From Hyphomicrobiales bacterium (lineage in GTDB: Bacteria; Pseudomonadota; Alphaproteobacteria; Rhizobiales; Rhizobiaceae), in the NCBI GenBank assembly GCA_011087605.1, contig JAALLE010000033.1, positions 1 to 40,244 on the forward strand: a stretch of DNA of 40,244 nucleotides. The letters are read 5' to 3'. The translations under genes and the position numbers were made by a program. Under the pieces are notes generated by a model. That model did no database searches. It saw nothing but the letters and a program-made list of their open reading frames with translations, and was not told where the DNA came from. How positions within the stretch are numbered: position 1 is the stretch's first letter; each line of letters opens with the position of its first letter. Shown here piece after piece: positions 33,036-40,244 of this stretch.

Positions 33036-34030
33036 TGGCGAAAATGTCAAAGATCAGTCTGTCGGTTGAGGAAACGGTTTTTCCACTCGCCGAAGTGTTT
33101 ACGATTTCGCGAGGGTCGCGCACCGAGTCACGGGTTGTCACTGTCAAGTTGAGCGACGGCACCAATACCAGCTGGGGCGAAAGTGTGCCCTATGCCAGAT
33201 ATGACGAAACGGTGGCGGGTGTCATTGAGACAATCCGCTCTTTGGAACCGGATCTTCAAAACGGACTTGATCGCGCTGCGCTGCAGGGTCGATTGCAGCC
33301 AGGCGCTGCCCGCAATGCTGTGGATTGCGCCTTTTGGGACCTGGAGGCAAAGCGGGCAGGAGGGCGGGCCCATGTTCTGGCAGGTGTGCCGGCTATGGGG
33401 CCTGAAATCACCGCTTATACCCTGTCTCTGGCCGATCCGAAAACAATGCGTGAAAAGGCCGCGCAACATGCGCGCAGACCATTGCTGAAGATTAAATTAG
33501 GTGGCGAAGGGGATCTGGCGCGCCTTGAGGCAGTTCGCGAAGGTGCGCCTGATACGGATATAATCATAGATGCCAATGAGGGGTGGGACGCTGATACCTA
33601 CCGTCAGCTTGCCCCGATCCTGGTAAAACTTGGCGTGCGTATGGTGGAGCAGCCGCTGCCAGCGGGAAACGATGATGCTCTGCTGGACGTTGAGCGGATT
33701 TTACCGGTCTGTGCAGATGAATCCTGCCATGACCGCAAGTCGCTCCAATCGCTGGTCGGAAAATATGACATGGTCAACATCAAGCTCGACAAGACCGGCG
33801 GACTGACCGAGGCGTTGAAATTGCGGGTTGAGGCGGAGGCTATGGGATTTGGTATTATGGTCGGCTGCATGGTCGGCTCGTCGCTGGCTATGGCGCCTGC
33901 AACACTTGTTGCTCAGGGTGTCGCGTACACCGATCTTGACGGCCCGCTGTTATTGGCAGAAGACCGGGCCACGCCGCTTAAATTTGATGACAAGTATGTT
34001 TACCCGCCCGAACCGGCACTCTGGGGTTAA
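33032..34030 (+). CDS. dgcA: N-acetyl-D-glutamate racemase DgcA (enolase superfamily, dipeptide-epimerase-like)
   Basis: 332 residues of the mandelate racemase / muconate lactonizing enzyme group, dipeptide epimerase branch. The N-terminal capping domain is followed by the barrel with the first acid/base pair in LLKIKLGG (KxK), metal ligands in DANEGW, VEQPLP and CADES, and the opposite Lys in NIKLDKTGG. A Lys on each face is what a 1,1-proton-transfer racemase needs. Homologues convert Ala-Glu dipeptides; with DUF1611 beside it, N-acetyl-D-Glu to N-acetyl-L-Glu is the better prediction. It is coupled to dgcN by ATGA and ends 7 bases before the aminotransferase. Confidence 0.88.
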   Translation: MMAKMSKISLSVEETVFPLAEVFTISRGSRTESRVVTVKLSDGTNTSWGESVPYARYDETVAGVIETIRSLEPDLQNGLDRAALQGRLQPGAARNAVDCAFWDLEAKRAGGRAHVLAGVPAMGPEITAYTLSLADPKTMREKAAQHARRPLLKIKLGGEGDLARLEAVREGAPDTDIIIDANEGWDADTYRQLAPILVKLGVRMVEQPLPAGNDDALLDVERILPVCADESCHDRKSLQSLVGKYDMVNIKLDKTGGLTEALKLRVEAEAMGFGIMVGCMVGSSLAMAPATLVAQGVAYTDLDGPLLLAEDRATPLKFDDKYVYPPEPALWG

Positions 34031-34037
34031 AAAAAAT

Positions 34038-34892
34038 ATGAGAACTGTTTACCTGAATGGCGCCTACCTGCCCGAAAACGAAGCCAATATCTCGATTTTT
34101 GATCGCGGATTTCTGTTTGCTGATGGTGTTTATGAAGTCACCACGGTGGTTGATGGAAAACTGATTGGTTTTGAGGGGCACATTCAGCGCCTGCAGCGTT
34201 CCCTTGATGAATTGAGTTTCGGTCACAAGATTGACCGCGAAGAATTGTTGGGAATTCACCGCGAACTGGTGTCGCTGAATGGCATTGATCAGGGCATGAT
34301 CTACCTGCAGATTACCCGGGGCAATCCCGGTGATCGTGACTTCGCCTTTCCACCCGCAGACACGCCTGTGACCATGGTGTTGTTTACCCAGGAGAAGCAG
34401 GTTGTTGGCACGTCGGTTGAAGCCAATGGCCTGAAAATTATCTCGGTGGAAGATCTGCGCTGGGGACGTCGCGATATTAAAACCGTGCAATTGCTATATC
34501 CGTCGCTGGCCAAAATGGAGGCCAAGGCGCGCGGCGCAGATGACGCGTGGTTGCTTCAGGACGGATTTGTCACCGAAGGAACCTCCAACAACGCCTATAT
34601 CGTCAACGGCGGAAAGATTATTACCCGCGACCTGTCGAAGGATATCTTGCACGGCATCACCCGCAAGTCGGTGCTTGATTGTGCCCGTTTGCTGCAGATG
34701 GAAGTTGAAGAACGGCCATTTACTCTGAAGGAAGCCTATGGCGCAGACGAAGCCTTCGTAACGTCTGCGTCTGGATTTACCAATCCGGTGGTCGAAATTG
34801 ATGGCAAGACAATTGGAACCGGCAAGCCCGGCCCGGTTGGCGATAAATTGCGTCAGCTTTATCTGGAAGAAAACCGCAAGGCGGCGCTGTAG
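34038..34892 (+). CDS. dat: D-amino acid aminotransferase (class IV PLP enzyme)
   Basis: 284 residues from the ATG at 34038; a longer open frame from 33828 overlaps dgcA and is spurious. Fold type IV marks are YLNGAYLPENEANISIFDRGFLFADGVYE at the N-terminus (residues 5-33, key FDRGF and GVYE), the PLP Lys in RRDIKTVQLL (about 138-147), and EGTSNNAYIV for the phosphate site. The overall pattern is that of D-alanine transaminases rather than branched-chain enzymes. It would pass amino groups from D-amino acids to 2-oxoglutarate, giving D-Glu for DgcN/DgcA. The RBS is weak (TTAAAAAAAAT before ATG), so translation may depend on coupling. Confidence 0.88.
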   Translation: MRTVYLNGAYLPENEANISIFDRGFLFADGVYEVTTVVDGKLIGFEGHIQRLQRSLDELSFGHKIDREELLGIHRELVSLNGIDQGMIYLQITRGNPGDRDFAFPPADTPVTMVLFTQEKQVVGTSVEANGLKIISVEDLRWGRRDIKTVQLLYPSLAKMEAKARGADDAWLLQDGFVTEGTSNNAYIVNGGKIITRDLSKDILHGITRKSVLDCARLLQMEVEERPFTLKEAYGADEAFVTSASGFTNPVVEIDGKTIGTGKPGPVGDKLRQLYLEENRKAAL

Positions 34893-34920
34893 CCCGTCAG
34901 ATTATTTCAAAACCTGCTGA

Positions 34921-35874
34921 TCAGAGATTTCGACCGATTGCCAGAAACTTCTCGCGACGCTCTTTGAGAATTTCCTCGCCGGATTTGCCGTCGAATTCCT
35001 TCAGCGCGGCTTCTATAACATCGGCGGTGGCGGTGATCACTGATCGGCTGTCGCGATGGGCTCCACCGATCGGCTCTGAAACAATACCATCGATGATACC
35101 CAATTGCTGAAGATCCTGCGCCGTAATCTTCATGCTGGTCGCGGCTTCCTGGGCGCGTGTTGCATCGCGCCACAAAATGGATGCGGCACCTTCGGGTGAA
35201 ATCACGCTGTAGATTGAATGCTCCAGCATGTAGACGCGACTGGCAGCGGCGATGGCGATGGCTCCGCCGGATCCACCTTCGCCAATGATGACCGAGATCA
35301 TCGGCACAGTCAGGTTCAAACAGGCTTCAGTAGACCGCGCAATGGCTTCCGCCTGACCGCGTTCCTCAGCGCCAATGCCCGGATAGGCGCCGGCCGTGTC
35401 CACCAATGTCAGCACTGGAATGCCAAAACGTTGCGCCAGCTTCATGATACGCACCGCTTTGCGATAGCCTTCTGGCCGCGCCATGCCGAAATTATGCTTC
35501 AGCCGCGACTGGGTATCATTGCCTTTTTCATGGCCCATAATTGCCACAGACCGGCCTCTGAATCGACCGATCCCACATTGAATTGCGTGATCTTCTGCAA
35601 ATCCACGGTCGCCAGCCAGAGGTTGAAAGTCTTCAAGCAGAATCGACGTATAGTCCTTGAAATGCGGCCGGTCGGGATGGCGTGCCACCTGGGTTTTTTG
35701 CCAGGGGTTAAGTTTCTTGTAGAGATCCTGCAGAGCCTGTTTGCTTTTGGTTTGAAGCCGCTGGATGTCATCGTCCAGATTGACTGAATCATCACCGTCG
35801 CCCATGGACTGCAATTCGCGTATTTTGCCTTCGAGGTCGGCGACCTGCTTTTCAAATTCCAGATAGGCTTGCAT
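34921..35874 (-). CDS. accA: Acetyl-CoA carboxylase carboxyltransferase subunit alpha
   Basis: 317 residues from the ATG at 35874, giving the standard MQAYLEFEKQVADLEGKI start. With AccD it moves the carboxyl group from biotin to acetyl-CoA, the first step of fatty acid synthesis. Diagnostic stretches are ARHPDRPHFKDY, GMARPEGYRKAVRIMKLA, TLVDTAGAYPGIGAEERGQAEAI (split by function: the oxyanion-hole region), VIIGEGGSGGAIAI and SPEGAASILWRD. The end is the usual short basic tail. It converges on the D-amino acid operon with a 28-base gap and lies 154 bases downstream of carD, with a tandem repeat between. Confidence 0.98.
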   Translation of the reverse strand: MQAYLEFEKQVADLEGKIRELQSMGDGDDSVNLDDDIQRLQTKSKQALQDLYKKLNPWQKTQVARHPDRPHFKDYTSILLEDFQPLAGDRGFAEDHAIQCGIGRFRGRSVAIMGHEKGNDTQSRLKHNFGMARPEGYRKAVRIMKLAQRFGIPVLTLVDTAGAYPGIGAEERGQAEAIARSTEACLNLTVPMISVIIGEGGSGGAIAIAAASRVYMLEHSIYSVISPEGAASILWRDATRAQEAATSMKITAQDLQQLGIIDGIVSEPIGGAHRDSRSVITATADVIEAALKEFDGKSGEEILKERREKFLAIGRNL

Positions 35875-35982
35875 GCTCTGTGCCCTGATTGTGCGCCCCA
35901 AAGGGCTGCATTGACGCCATATGTGTTGGGGAAGTTACTTCGCCCGAAAAGCAGAAATTATCCAGCAAAATGTGGCGCAATG

Positions 35983-36018
35983 ATCCCCGACCACTGAATA
36001 ATCCCCGACCGGTGGATA
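35983..36018. repeat. Two 18-bp tandem repeats between carD and accA
   Basis: Units ATCCCCGACCACTGAATA (35983-36000) and ATCCCCGACCGGTGGATA (36001-36018) differ at 3 of 18 positions and are directly adjacent. They end 10 bases after the carD stop on the minus strand. Part of the second unit with its flanks also forms an 8-of-9 inverted repeat, so it could fold after carD. Confidence 0.7.
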
Positions 36019-36028
36019 ATTCTCTACT

Positions 36029-36640
36029 TTAAGCTGCGGCTTCCTCACCATTGGCGCCATTCTCATCGTCGTCGCTGCCATTGGCGTCACTCTCGACAAC
36101 CTCTTCTTCCGGCTTGGGCCCTCTACGTGGACCTTTGGCGAGATTTTCCTCGATCAGATTGACGGCTTCTGTTTCGGAAATCTTGTTCACGACAGAAACT
36201 TCGCGCGCCATGCGTTCAAGCGCTGCTTCATACAATTGACGCTCGGAATAGGACTGTTCAGGTTGATTTTCAGATCGAAACAGGTCGCGCACAACCTCCG
36301 CGATCTGGATGAGATCGCCGGAGTTTATTTTTGCGTCATATTCCTGTGCCCGGCGGCTCCACATCGTTCTTTTGATCCGCGCCCGACCCTGGACGGTTTT
36401 CAGCGCTTTGGCGATTCCCTCGGATTCGGAAATTTTCCGCATGCCGACAGACTCAACCTTTGGTACCGGGACACGCAACGTCATCTTGTCTTTGGCAAAG
36501 TCGATGACAAACAGTTCAAGCGCAAAGCCGGCAATTTCCTGTTGTTCGATATCAACAATCTGCCCAACACCATGGGCCGGATAGACCACATGTTCGCCTG
36601 TTTTGAACCCCTGTCTCTGCATTGATTTTTTAGCAGCCAT
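36029..36640 (-). CDS. carD: CarD-family transcription regulator
   Basis: 203 residues from the ATG at 36640, preceded by AAGGAG 11 bases upstream. The N-terminal RNA-polymerase-interacting Tudor-like domain is clear: FKTGEHVVYPAHGVGQIVDI (about 9-28), then FVIDFAKDKMTLRVPVPK. The helical C-terminal DNA-binding part has MWSRRAQEYDAKINSGDL, with a conserved Trp that in mycobacterial and Thermus CarD stabilises the open promoter complex. The last 35 residues are very acidic and Asn/Gly-rich (disordered). CarD activates ribosomal and other housekeeping promoters. Same strand and order as fdxA, S4 and helicase genes. Confidence 0.95.
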   Translation of the reverse strand: MAAKKSMQRQGFKTGEHVVYPAHGVGQIVDIEQQEIAGFALELFVIDFAKDKMTLRVPVPKVESVGMRKISESEGIAKALKTVQGRARIKRTMWSRRAQEYDAKINSGDLIQIAEVVRDLFRSENQPEQSYSERQLYEAALERMAREVSVVNKISETEAVNLIEENLAKGPRRGPKPEEEVVESDANGSDDDENGANGEEAAA

Positions 36641-36699
36641 ATTTACCAAAACTCCTTGTTCCCGATAACAGGTCAATTAGACCGGCCGGGTGTGTTTGT

Positions 36700-36717
36700 G
36701 ATCGATTTTTATCGATC
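36700..36717. promoter_or_regulatory. Perfect dyad GATCGAT-TTTT-ATCGATC upstream of carD
   Basis: Seven-base perfect arms with a 4-base spacer, 60 bases before the carD ATG. It is likely to lie in the carD leader or promoter. It may be an operator or a small RNA hairpin; no binding protein can be named. Confidence 0.4.
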
Positions 36718-36883
36718 TTTGTGTTTGTTGTTTTGAACAGCCATCAACACAATCACAATCTTTGCTGCATCGCCAATTTAGAGGCGAAGCATTGTCGCTG
36801 AATGGGTGCAAATTTATGAAGCGGCGTCGCGCGGTATTGCGTCAGACTGATTTTTCACACTTCGACATATCAAAACTAAAAAC

Positions 36884-36896
36884 GGATCACGGATCC
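36884..36896 (-). terminator. Candidate terminator downstream of fdxA
   Basis: On the minus strand GGATC-CGT-GATCC is followed by GTTTTTAGTTTT, 102 bases after the fdxA stop. The stem is only 5 bp, so it is a weak candidate. Confidence 0.35.
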
Positions 36897-36998
36897 CATA
36901 CACCAAAAAAGCGCAATTTTCAACGCCGGAGAGGCAAAATCATTGTAATTTCGCCGGTTTAGACGCGATTTTGATTAATTTCGCTGAAGTGAACGGCT

Positions 36999-37337
36999 CT
37001 AGCTGCCTTCGCCGGGATTGGTTGAAAAGAATTTTTCGAACTTGCCCTCCACGCCGTCGAATTTTTCACCGTCCGCAGGTGGGTCACCTTTTTCGATAAT
37101 GTTGGGCCAGATATCAGCGTATTCGGTGTTGATCTTTAGCCATTTGTCGAGACCCGGTTCGGTATCGGGCTTGATGGCTTCAGCCGGGCATTCAGGTTCA
37201 CAAACACCACAGTCGATGCATTCATCGGGATGAATCACCAACATGTTTTCACCTTCGTAAAAACAATCGACCGGGCAGACTTCAATACAGTCCATATATT
37301 TGCATTTGATACAATTATCGATGACCAGATACGTCAT
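36999..37337 (-). CDS. fdxA: 7Fe ferredoxin FdxA
   Basis: 112 residues, the standard length of alphaproteobacterial FdxA. The N-terminal half carries Cys at 9, 12, 17, 21 and 25 and then C40, C43, C46 and C50 ([11 protein letters not shown]), the pattern of one [3Fe-4S] and one [4Fe-4S] cluster. The C-terminal part ([15 protein letters not shown] and a Gly/Asp-rich loop) is typical of this family. It is a soluble low-potential electron carrier whose partner is not fixed. Its place between the S4 protein and carD is conserved in rhizobia. Confidence 0.97.
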   Translation of the reverse strand: MTYLVIDNCIKCKYMDCIEVCPVDCFYEGENMLVIHPDECIDCGVCEPECPAEAIKPDTEPGLDKWLKINTEYADIWPNIIEKGDPPADGEKFDGVEGKFEKFFSTNPGEGS

Positions 37338-37517
37338 TTTTGCTCAGACACTTTCCAAAGCACGCGAGGATTCTGCAGCCTGATTAAAGGCTCCCTCGGT
37401 TGAAAACAAGAGACTCTGTTATCGCTGAGCGGTTCGAAGGTGAACGATTTTTCCAAGTTATGTCCACCCCGTGACAAAGCTTTGGGATTGGCTGCCAAAA
37501 CAGGCCCCGTTTGGGTG

Positions 37518-37925
37518 TTAATATTCTTCACCCGCCTGGGAGCGAAAGCGGCTCATTTCCCGTCTTTGTTTTTTTGTTGGTCGTCCGGCACCTTCTTCGC
37601 GCACGGCCTGTTTCAAGGGGCGGGTCTGGGGCGGGCGTTTAACCGGGGCGGGGGACAGATCCTCGTATAAAAGCTGCGCTTCGCTTGCCGGGCCTCGCCG
37701 ACTGCCAAGTTGCAGAATTCTCAAAACCTTTATCTGACGGCCCAGTGTGACCGTGAGAACGTCGCCGGGCAGGATGCTGCGACTGGCAGAAGATATTTTT
37801 TCCTGATTGACGCGCACCTTGCCGGTTTTCACACAACTGGCGGCAAGTGTGCGGGTTTTCAAAATCCGCGCATACCACAGCCATTTGTCAACACGCAGCT
37901 TGGAGTTCGACGTTTGGTCCGGCAT
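37518..37925 (-). CDS. S4-domain RNA-binding protein (HslR-like)
   Basis: 135 residues. The S4 domain occupies about residues 10-75: LRVDKWLWYARILKTRTLA, then VKTGKVRVNQEKI and ILPGDVLTV. The remainder is a basic, Arg/Lys/Pro-rich tail ending SRFRSQAGEEY that probably stays disordered and contacts RNA. HslR (Hsp15) binds free 50S subunits carrying a stalled peptidyl-tRNA during heat shock. The assignment is at family level. It follows the helicase gene with a 9-base gap and is probably co-transcribed with it. Confidence 0.93.
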   Translation of the reverse strand: MPDQTSNSKLRVDKWLWYARILKTRTLAASCVKTGKVRVNQEKISSASRSILPGDVLTVTLGRQIKVLRILQLGSRRGPASEAQLLYEDLSPAPVKRPPQTRPLKQAVREEGAGRPTKKQRREMSRFRSQAGEEY

Positions 37926-37934
37926 TCGCTCCCG

Positions 37935-40244
37935 CTATTTTTTCTCTTTCAAATCATCCTTCAACGCCATCAGCGCTGCGAACGGGCTGTCTGGATCAAT
38001 CGGCTTTTCCGCTGGGGGTTTACGTTTGGATGTATTGCCACCGGCCTTCTTGAAGTTTTGATTTTTCGGACGCCCGCCCGATTTCTTGTCAAAACGCTGA
38101 TTTTTCCCCGGCTTTCCTTCTGCCGGTTTGCGACGCTGGGTATTGCGGGTGAACTTGGAGTCCCGATTCTGGCGCCAGATATCGAGCCTTTTGGGCTCTT
38201 CCGGTTCTGCCTCTGCATCGGTTGTCGTTGACGCTGCTTCTTCGACAACAGAAGCCTCGGCTGGTTTTTCACCTGTTTCCGCTTCAGATTTAATCTCCGA
38301 CTTATCGGATTCTCCTTCCGGAGCAGCTGTCTCCGTTGCTGTCTCGGTTGCTGTCTCTGTTGCTGCGGCCGCCGCCGCCGTCGCCGCCGCCGTCGTTGTC
38401 GCCGCGTCCCATTGGTCAAGTTTGGATTGAATTTCGGCCTCAAGCTTATTTTCGTTGCGATAGCCCAGACCGCGCAGAATATCGGCCATATTCTCGTGTG
38501 TTGCACCCAAAATGGACAACATCGCCGGAGTGACCAGAAATCCACCGCCATCCCAGGCGCCTTCGGGACGCTCGGTGGGTGTTTCCGGCTTGAAGCGCCA
38601 GCCTGCCGCCGGACGTATCAGGTCGGCCAGCCGTTCGAGAATGTCGACGCGGACGGCTTTCTTTCCCATCACCCGATAACCGGCGAGACGATAAACAATC
38701 TCGTCATAGTTTTCTTCGACCGCCATGGAGGTTCGACCGCTGGCGAGACCAGCAAGAATTTCAGCTGGGCCTTCAATATCCAACTTGTCGTTTTTCAGCG
38801 ACCACAGCAGCAGCACCAGTCCGGCAGGCGCGGGCTTCAATAGTGTCGGAACAAAAATGTGATAAGCACCAAATCGCACGCCCTTGCGGCGCAGTATCGC
38901 TCGTTGATCTTGATCCAGCGAGCGCACATCTTCAGCGATTTCACGGCGATCCACTGTGCCGAGATTTTCTACCAGCCGAAATGCCACGCCACGCGCCATG
39001 CCTTCCAGATCGTCGGTCTGCGACAGGTCCAGAAGCGGTTTGAGCAGAGTTTCGCAATGATAGGCAAACCAGCGGTCAAGCCGGGCCGCCACCTTGTCGC
39101 GGGGAGCCCCGGTCAGCTGCTCATCGGCCAGCAGCAATATGCGAGGTTTCAGAACCTCTTCCGTTGCCACCAGGCGTCCCACAGGCGCACCGATCCAGCG
39201 TAAGGTGCCGTCACTGTCAACGACGATATCTGAATTCGGTGCCGCGGCGAGGCGATCAGCACGCGCATCGATCTCGCTCGCCAAGGCTTTCATGGCAGCA
39301 GCAGTTGCGGCTTTTGCATCCGGTCCATCGGCTGCCGGATCCGCAGTGAATTGAAATCCGGACAGTTCTCCGACGTGGTGTCCCTCTACCGTGACCGCAC
39401 CCGTTGATGCAATTTCGGCTTCCAGCATGGTATTTTCCCGTAGGCGCTTCATTAGAACTGATGTCCTGCGGTCCACAAAGCGTTTCGTCAAGCGTTCGTG
39501 CAAGGCATCTGACAATCTATCTTCAATTGCCCGCGTCTCTGATTGCCAGTGAGCGGCGTCTTTTAACCAGTTTTGACGGTGTGAAACGAATGTCCACGTG
39601 CGGATGTGAGCGATCCTGGTGGACAGGGCATCGATATCGCCGGCTGTCACGTCGCATTGTTTGACCTGATTGGAGAACCAGTCTTCGTTGATGCAGGTGT
39701 CATCAATCAAATCACGGTAAATGGTCGCCAGCAGGTCGGAATGATTGGCCGGAGCAATCTTGCGATAATCGGGTATTTGCGAGACCTGCCAGATCAGCCT
39801 AACCGCATCGGGAGACGAACTGCGCTCCTGAATGGGTTTTTGTGCCGCCATGGCCGATAGCGCGCGCTGATCGGTCGCCGTTGGGGCTTTAACCAGAACC
39901 CGATTTTTGCTGGGCATTTCGAGGCTTTCAACAAGCGAATTTATCGAATCGAAATTCAGCTCCCTGTTGCGCCATTGCAGCAATTTTTCAGGTTCAAAAC
40001 TGTGTGCTTCCAACCGTTCGACCAATTCGTCCTCAAACGGATTGACATTGCCGGTGACGCCGAAGGTTCCGTCGCGCACATGGCGTCCGGCGCGCCCGGC
40101 AATCTGAGCGAATTCTGCCGGTTTCAACCGTCTGTGCGCATAGCCATCAAATTTCTGGTCCTGCGCAAACGCGACGTGGTCGACATCCAGATGGAGCCGA
40201 TTTTGATGAAAAAGGCGGTGTTGCAGTAGTTCTCGTGTTCTGAT
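37935..40244 (-). CDS. Suv3-like DEAD/DEXH RNA helicase, C-terminal part (5' end beyond window)
   Basis: The frame stays open to the right edge, about 770 residues. What is visible starts at LDVDHVAFA and KFDG, then motif VI QIAGRAGRHVRDGTFGVTG, so the N-terminal RecA domain lies outside. A long middle region (DYRKIAPANHSDLLATIYRDL, RTWTFVSHRQNWL, RLTKRFVDRRTSVLMKRLRE) is typical of the alphaproteobacterial helicase found beside S4/fdxA/carD. The C-terminal 170 residues are low in complexity: Ala/Thr/Glu repeats, then an acidic stretch, then Lys/Arg/Gly/Asn-rich sequence likely to bind RNA. The role is probably RNA turnover or ribosome work; the substrate is unknown. See the note on the window's last 45 bases. 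Confidence 0.88.
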   Translation of the reverse strand: MRTRELLQHRLFHQNRLHLDVDHVAFAQDQKFDGYAHRRLKPAEFAQIAGRAGRHVRDGTFGVTGNVNPFEDELVERLEAHSFEPEKLLQWRNRELNFDSINSLVESLEMPSKNRVLVKAPTATDQRALSAMAAQKPIQERSSSPDAVRLIWQVSQIPDYRKIAPANHSDLLATIYRDLIDDTCINEDWFSNQVKQCDVTAGDIDALSTRIAHIRTWTFVSHRQNWLKDAAHWQSETRAIEDRLSDALHERLTKRFVDRRTSVLMKRLRENTMLEAEIASTGAVTVEGHHVGELSGFQFTADPAADGPDAKAATAAAMKALASEIDARADRLAAAPNSDIVVDSDGTLRWIGAPVGRLVATEEVLKPRILLLADEQLTGAPRDKVAARLDRWFAYHCETLLKPLLDLSQTDDLEGMARGVAFRLVENLGTVDRREIAEDVRSLDQDQRAILRRKGVRFGAYHIFVPTLLKPAPAGLVLLLWSLKNDKLDIEGPAEILAGLASGRTSMAVEENYDEIVYRLAGYRVMGKKAVRVDILERLADLIRPAAGWRFKPETPTERPEGAWDGGGFLVTPAMLSILGATHENMADILRGLGYRNENKLEAEIQSKLDQWDAATTTAAATAAAAAATETATETATETAAPEGESDKSEIKSEAETGEKPAEASVVEEAASTTTDAEAEPEEPKRLDIWRQNRDSKFTRNTQRRKPAEGKPGKNQRFDKKSGGRPKNQNFKKAGGNTSKRKPPAEKPIDPDSPFAALMALKDDLKEKK
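38326..38405. repeat. Short tandem repeat inside the helicase tail
   Basis: Three 12-base units of GCTGTCTCNGTT (38326-38337, 38338-38349, 38350-38361) are followed by GCC/GTC triplet repeats to about 38405. On the coding strand they give TATETATET and poly-Ala. All units keep the reading frame, so length change would only alter the disordered tail. Confidence 0.8.

Larger units (their letters stand above)
36641..36998. other. Intergenic region between carD and fdxA
   Basis: 358 bases, A/T-richer than its surroundings, with no convincing gene (a 66-codon plus-strand frame has no recognisable content). It contains a perfect dyad near carD and a candidate fdxA terminator. The carD promoter must be here, but I could not pick out its boxes. 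Confidence 0.6.

Noticed and set aside
33828-34037. Extended N-terminus of the aminotransferase overlapping dgcA
   Set aside because: The class IV fold begins at MRTVYLNG; the upstream 70 codons are in another frame of dgcA and are Arg/Leu-rich noise.
36762-36962. 66-codon plus-strand frame in the carD-fdxA gap
   Set aside because: No ribosome binding site of note and no motif; the region is A/T-rich non-coding DNA.
37334-37531. 65-codon minus-strand frame between fdxA and the S4 gene
   Set aside because: Overlaps the 3' end of the S4 gene by 14 bases and the fdxA start, with no homology I can see. A simple intergenic region is more likely.

Overview
The window looks like chromosomal DNA of an alphaproteobacterium, most likely Hyphomicrobiales (Rhizobiales). 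Three gene blocks point there: rhomboid protease–etfB–etfA–hbd; rpmH–rnpA–yidC; and carD–fdxA–S4 RNA-binding protein–Suv3-like helicase. A ligase-associated DEXH helicase next to PdeM also fits. G+C looks moderate (low-to-mid 50s by eye, not computed). I found no tRNA, rRNA, insertion sequence, prophage or CRISPR array. Most of the window is housekeeping and catabolic genes, densely packed, with several start codons reassigned from motifs and ribosome binding sites.

Layout. 1-3181 (+): rhomboid C-terminus, etfB, etfA, an intrinsic terminator, then 3-hydroxyacyl-CoA dehydrogenase. 3210-5145: an HpaH-type hydratase, cysQ and a 75-residue unknown protein. 5183-7358 (-): a LysR/GcvA-type regulator followed by a Rieske oxygenase alpha subunit whose bridging residue is Glu. 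7435-13399 (-): a four-gene peptide-type ABC importer with a fused double ATPase. 13553-16131 (-): a histidine phosphatase and a membrane class III adenylate cyclase. 16357-17760 (-): ahcY, with a strong hairpin downstream and a palindrome upstream. 17936-20381 (-): rpmH–rnpA–yidC, with a good sigma70 promoter. 20690-23671 (+): a pyridine nucleotide-disulfide oxidoreductase lacking its usual C-terminal His, and an orphan histidine kinase. 23679-24431 (-): an RNase T2 lipoprotein, divergent from the Lhr-like helicase and PdeM (24455-27875, +).

27951-34892 is the metabolically most distinctive part. A form II CoxSLM molybdenum hydroxylase (order S-L-M, -) is transcribed away from a three-gene operon (+): DUF1611/DgcN, enolase-superfamily DgcA and a class IV D-amino acid aminotransferase. 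Together these read as a D-amino acid catabolic route: the aminotransferase collects amino groups as D-Glu, DgcN N-acetylates it, and DgcA epimerises it to N-acetyl-L-Glu. A hairpin with a T-run sits 31 bases before dgcN and may be an attenuator; this is the most interesting regulatory signal in the window.

34921-40244 (-): accA, carD, fdxA, the S4 protein and the helicase, which runs off the right edge. The last ~45 bases of the window do not encode the expected helicase motif and may be poor-quality or divergent sequence.
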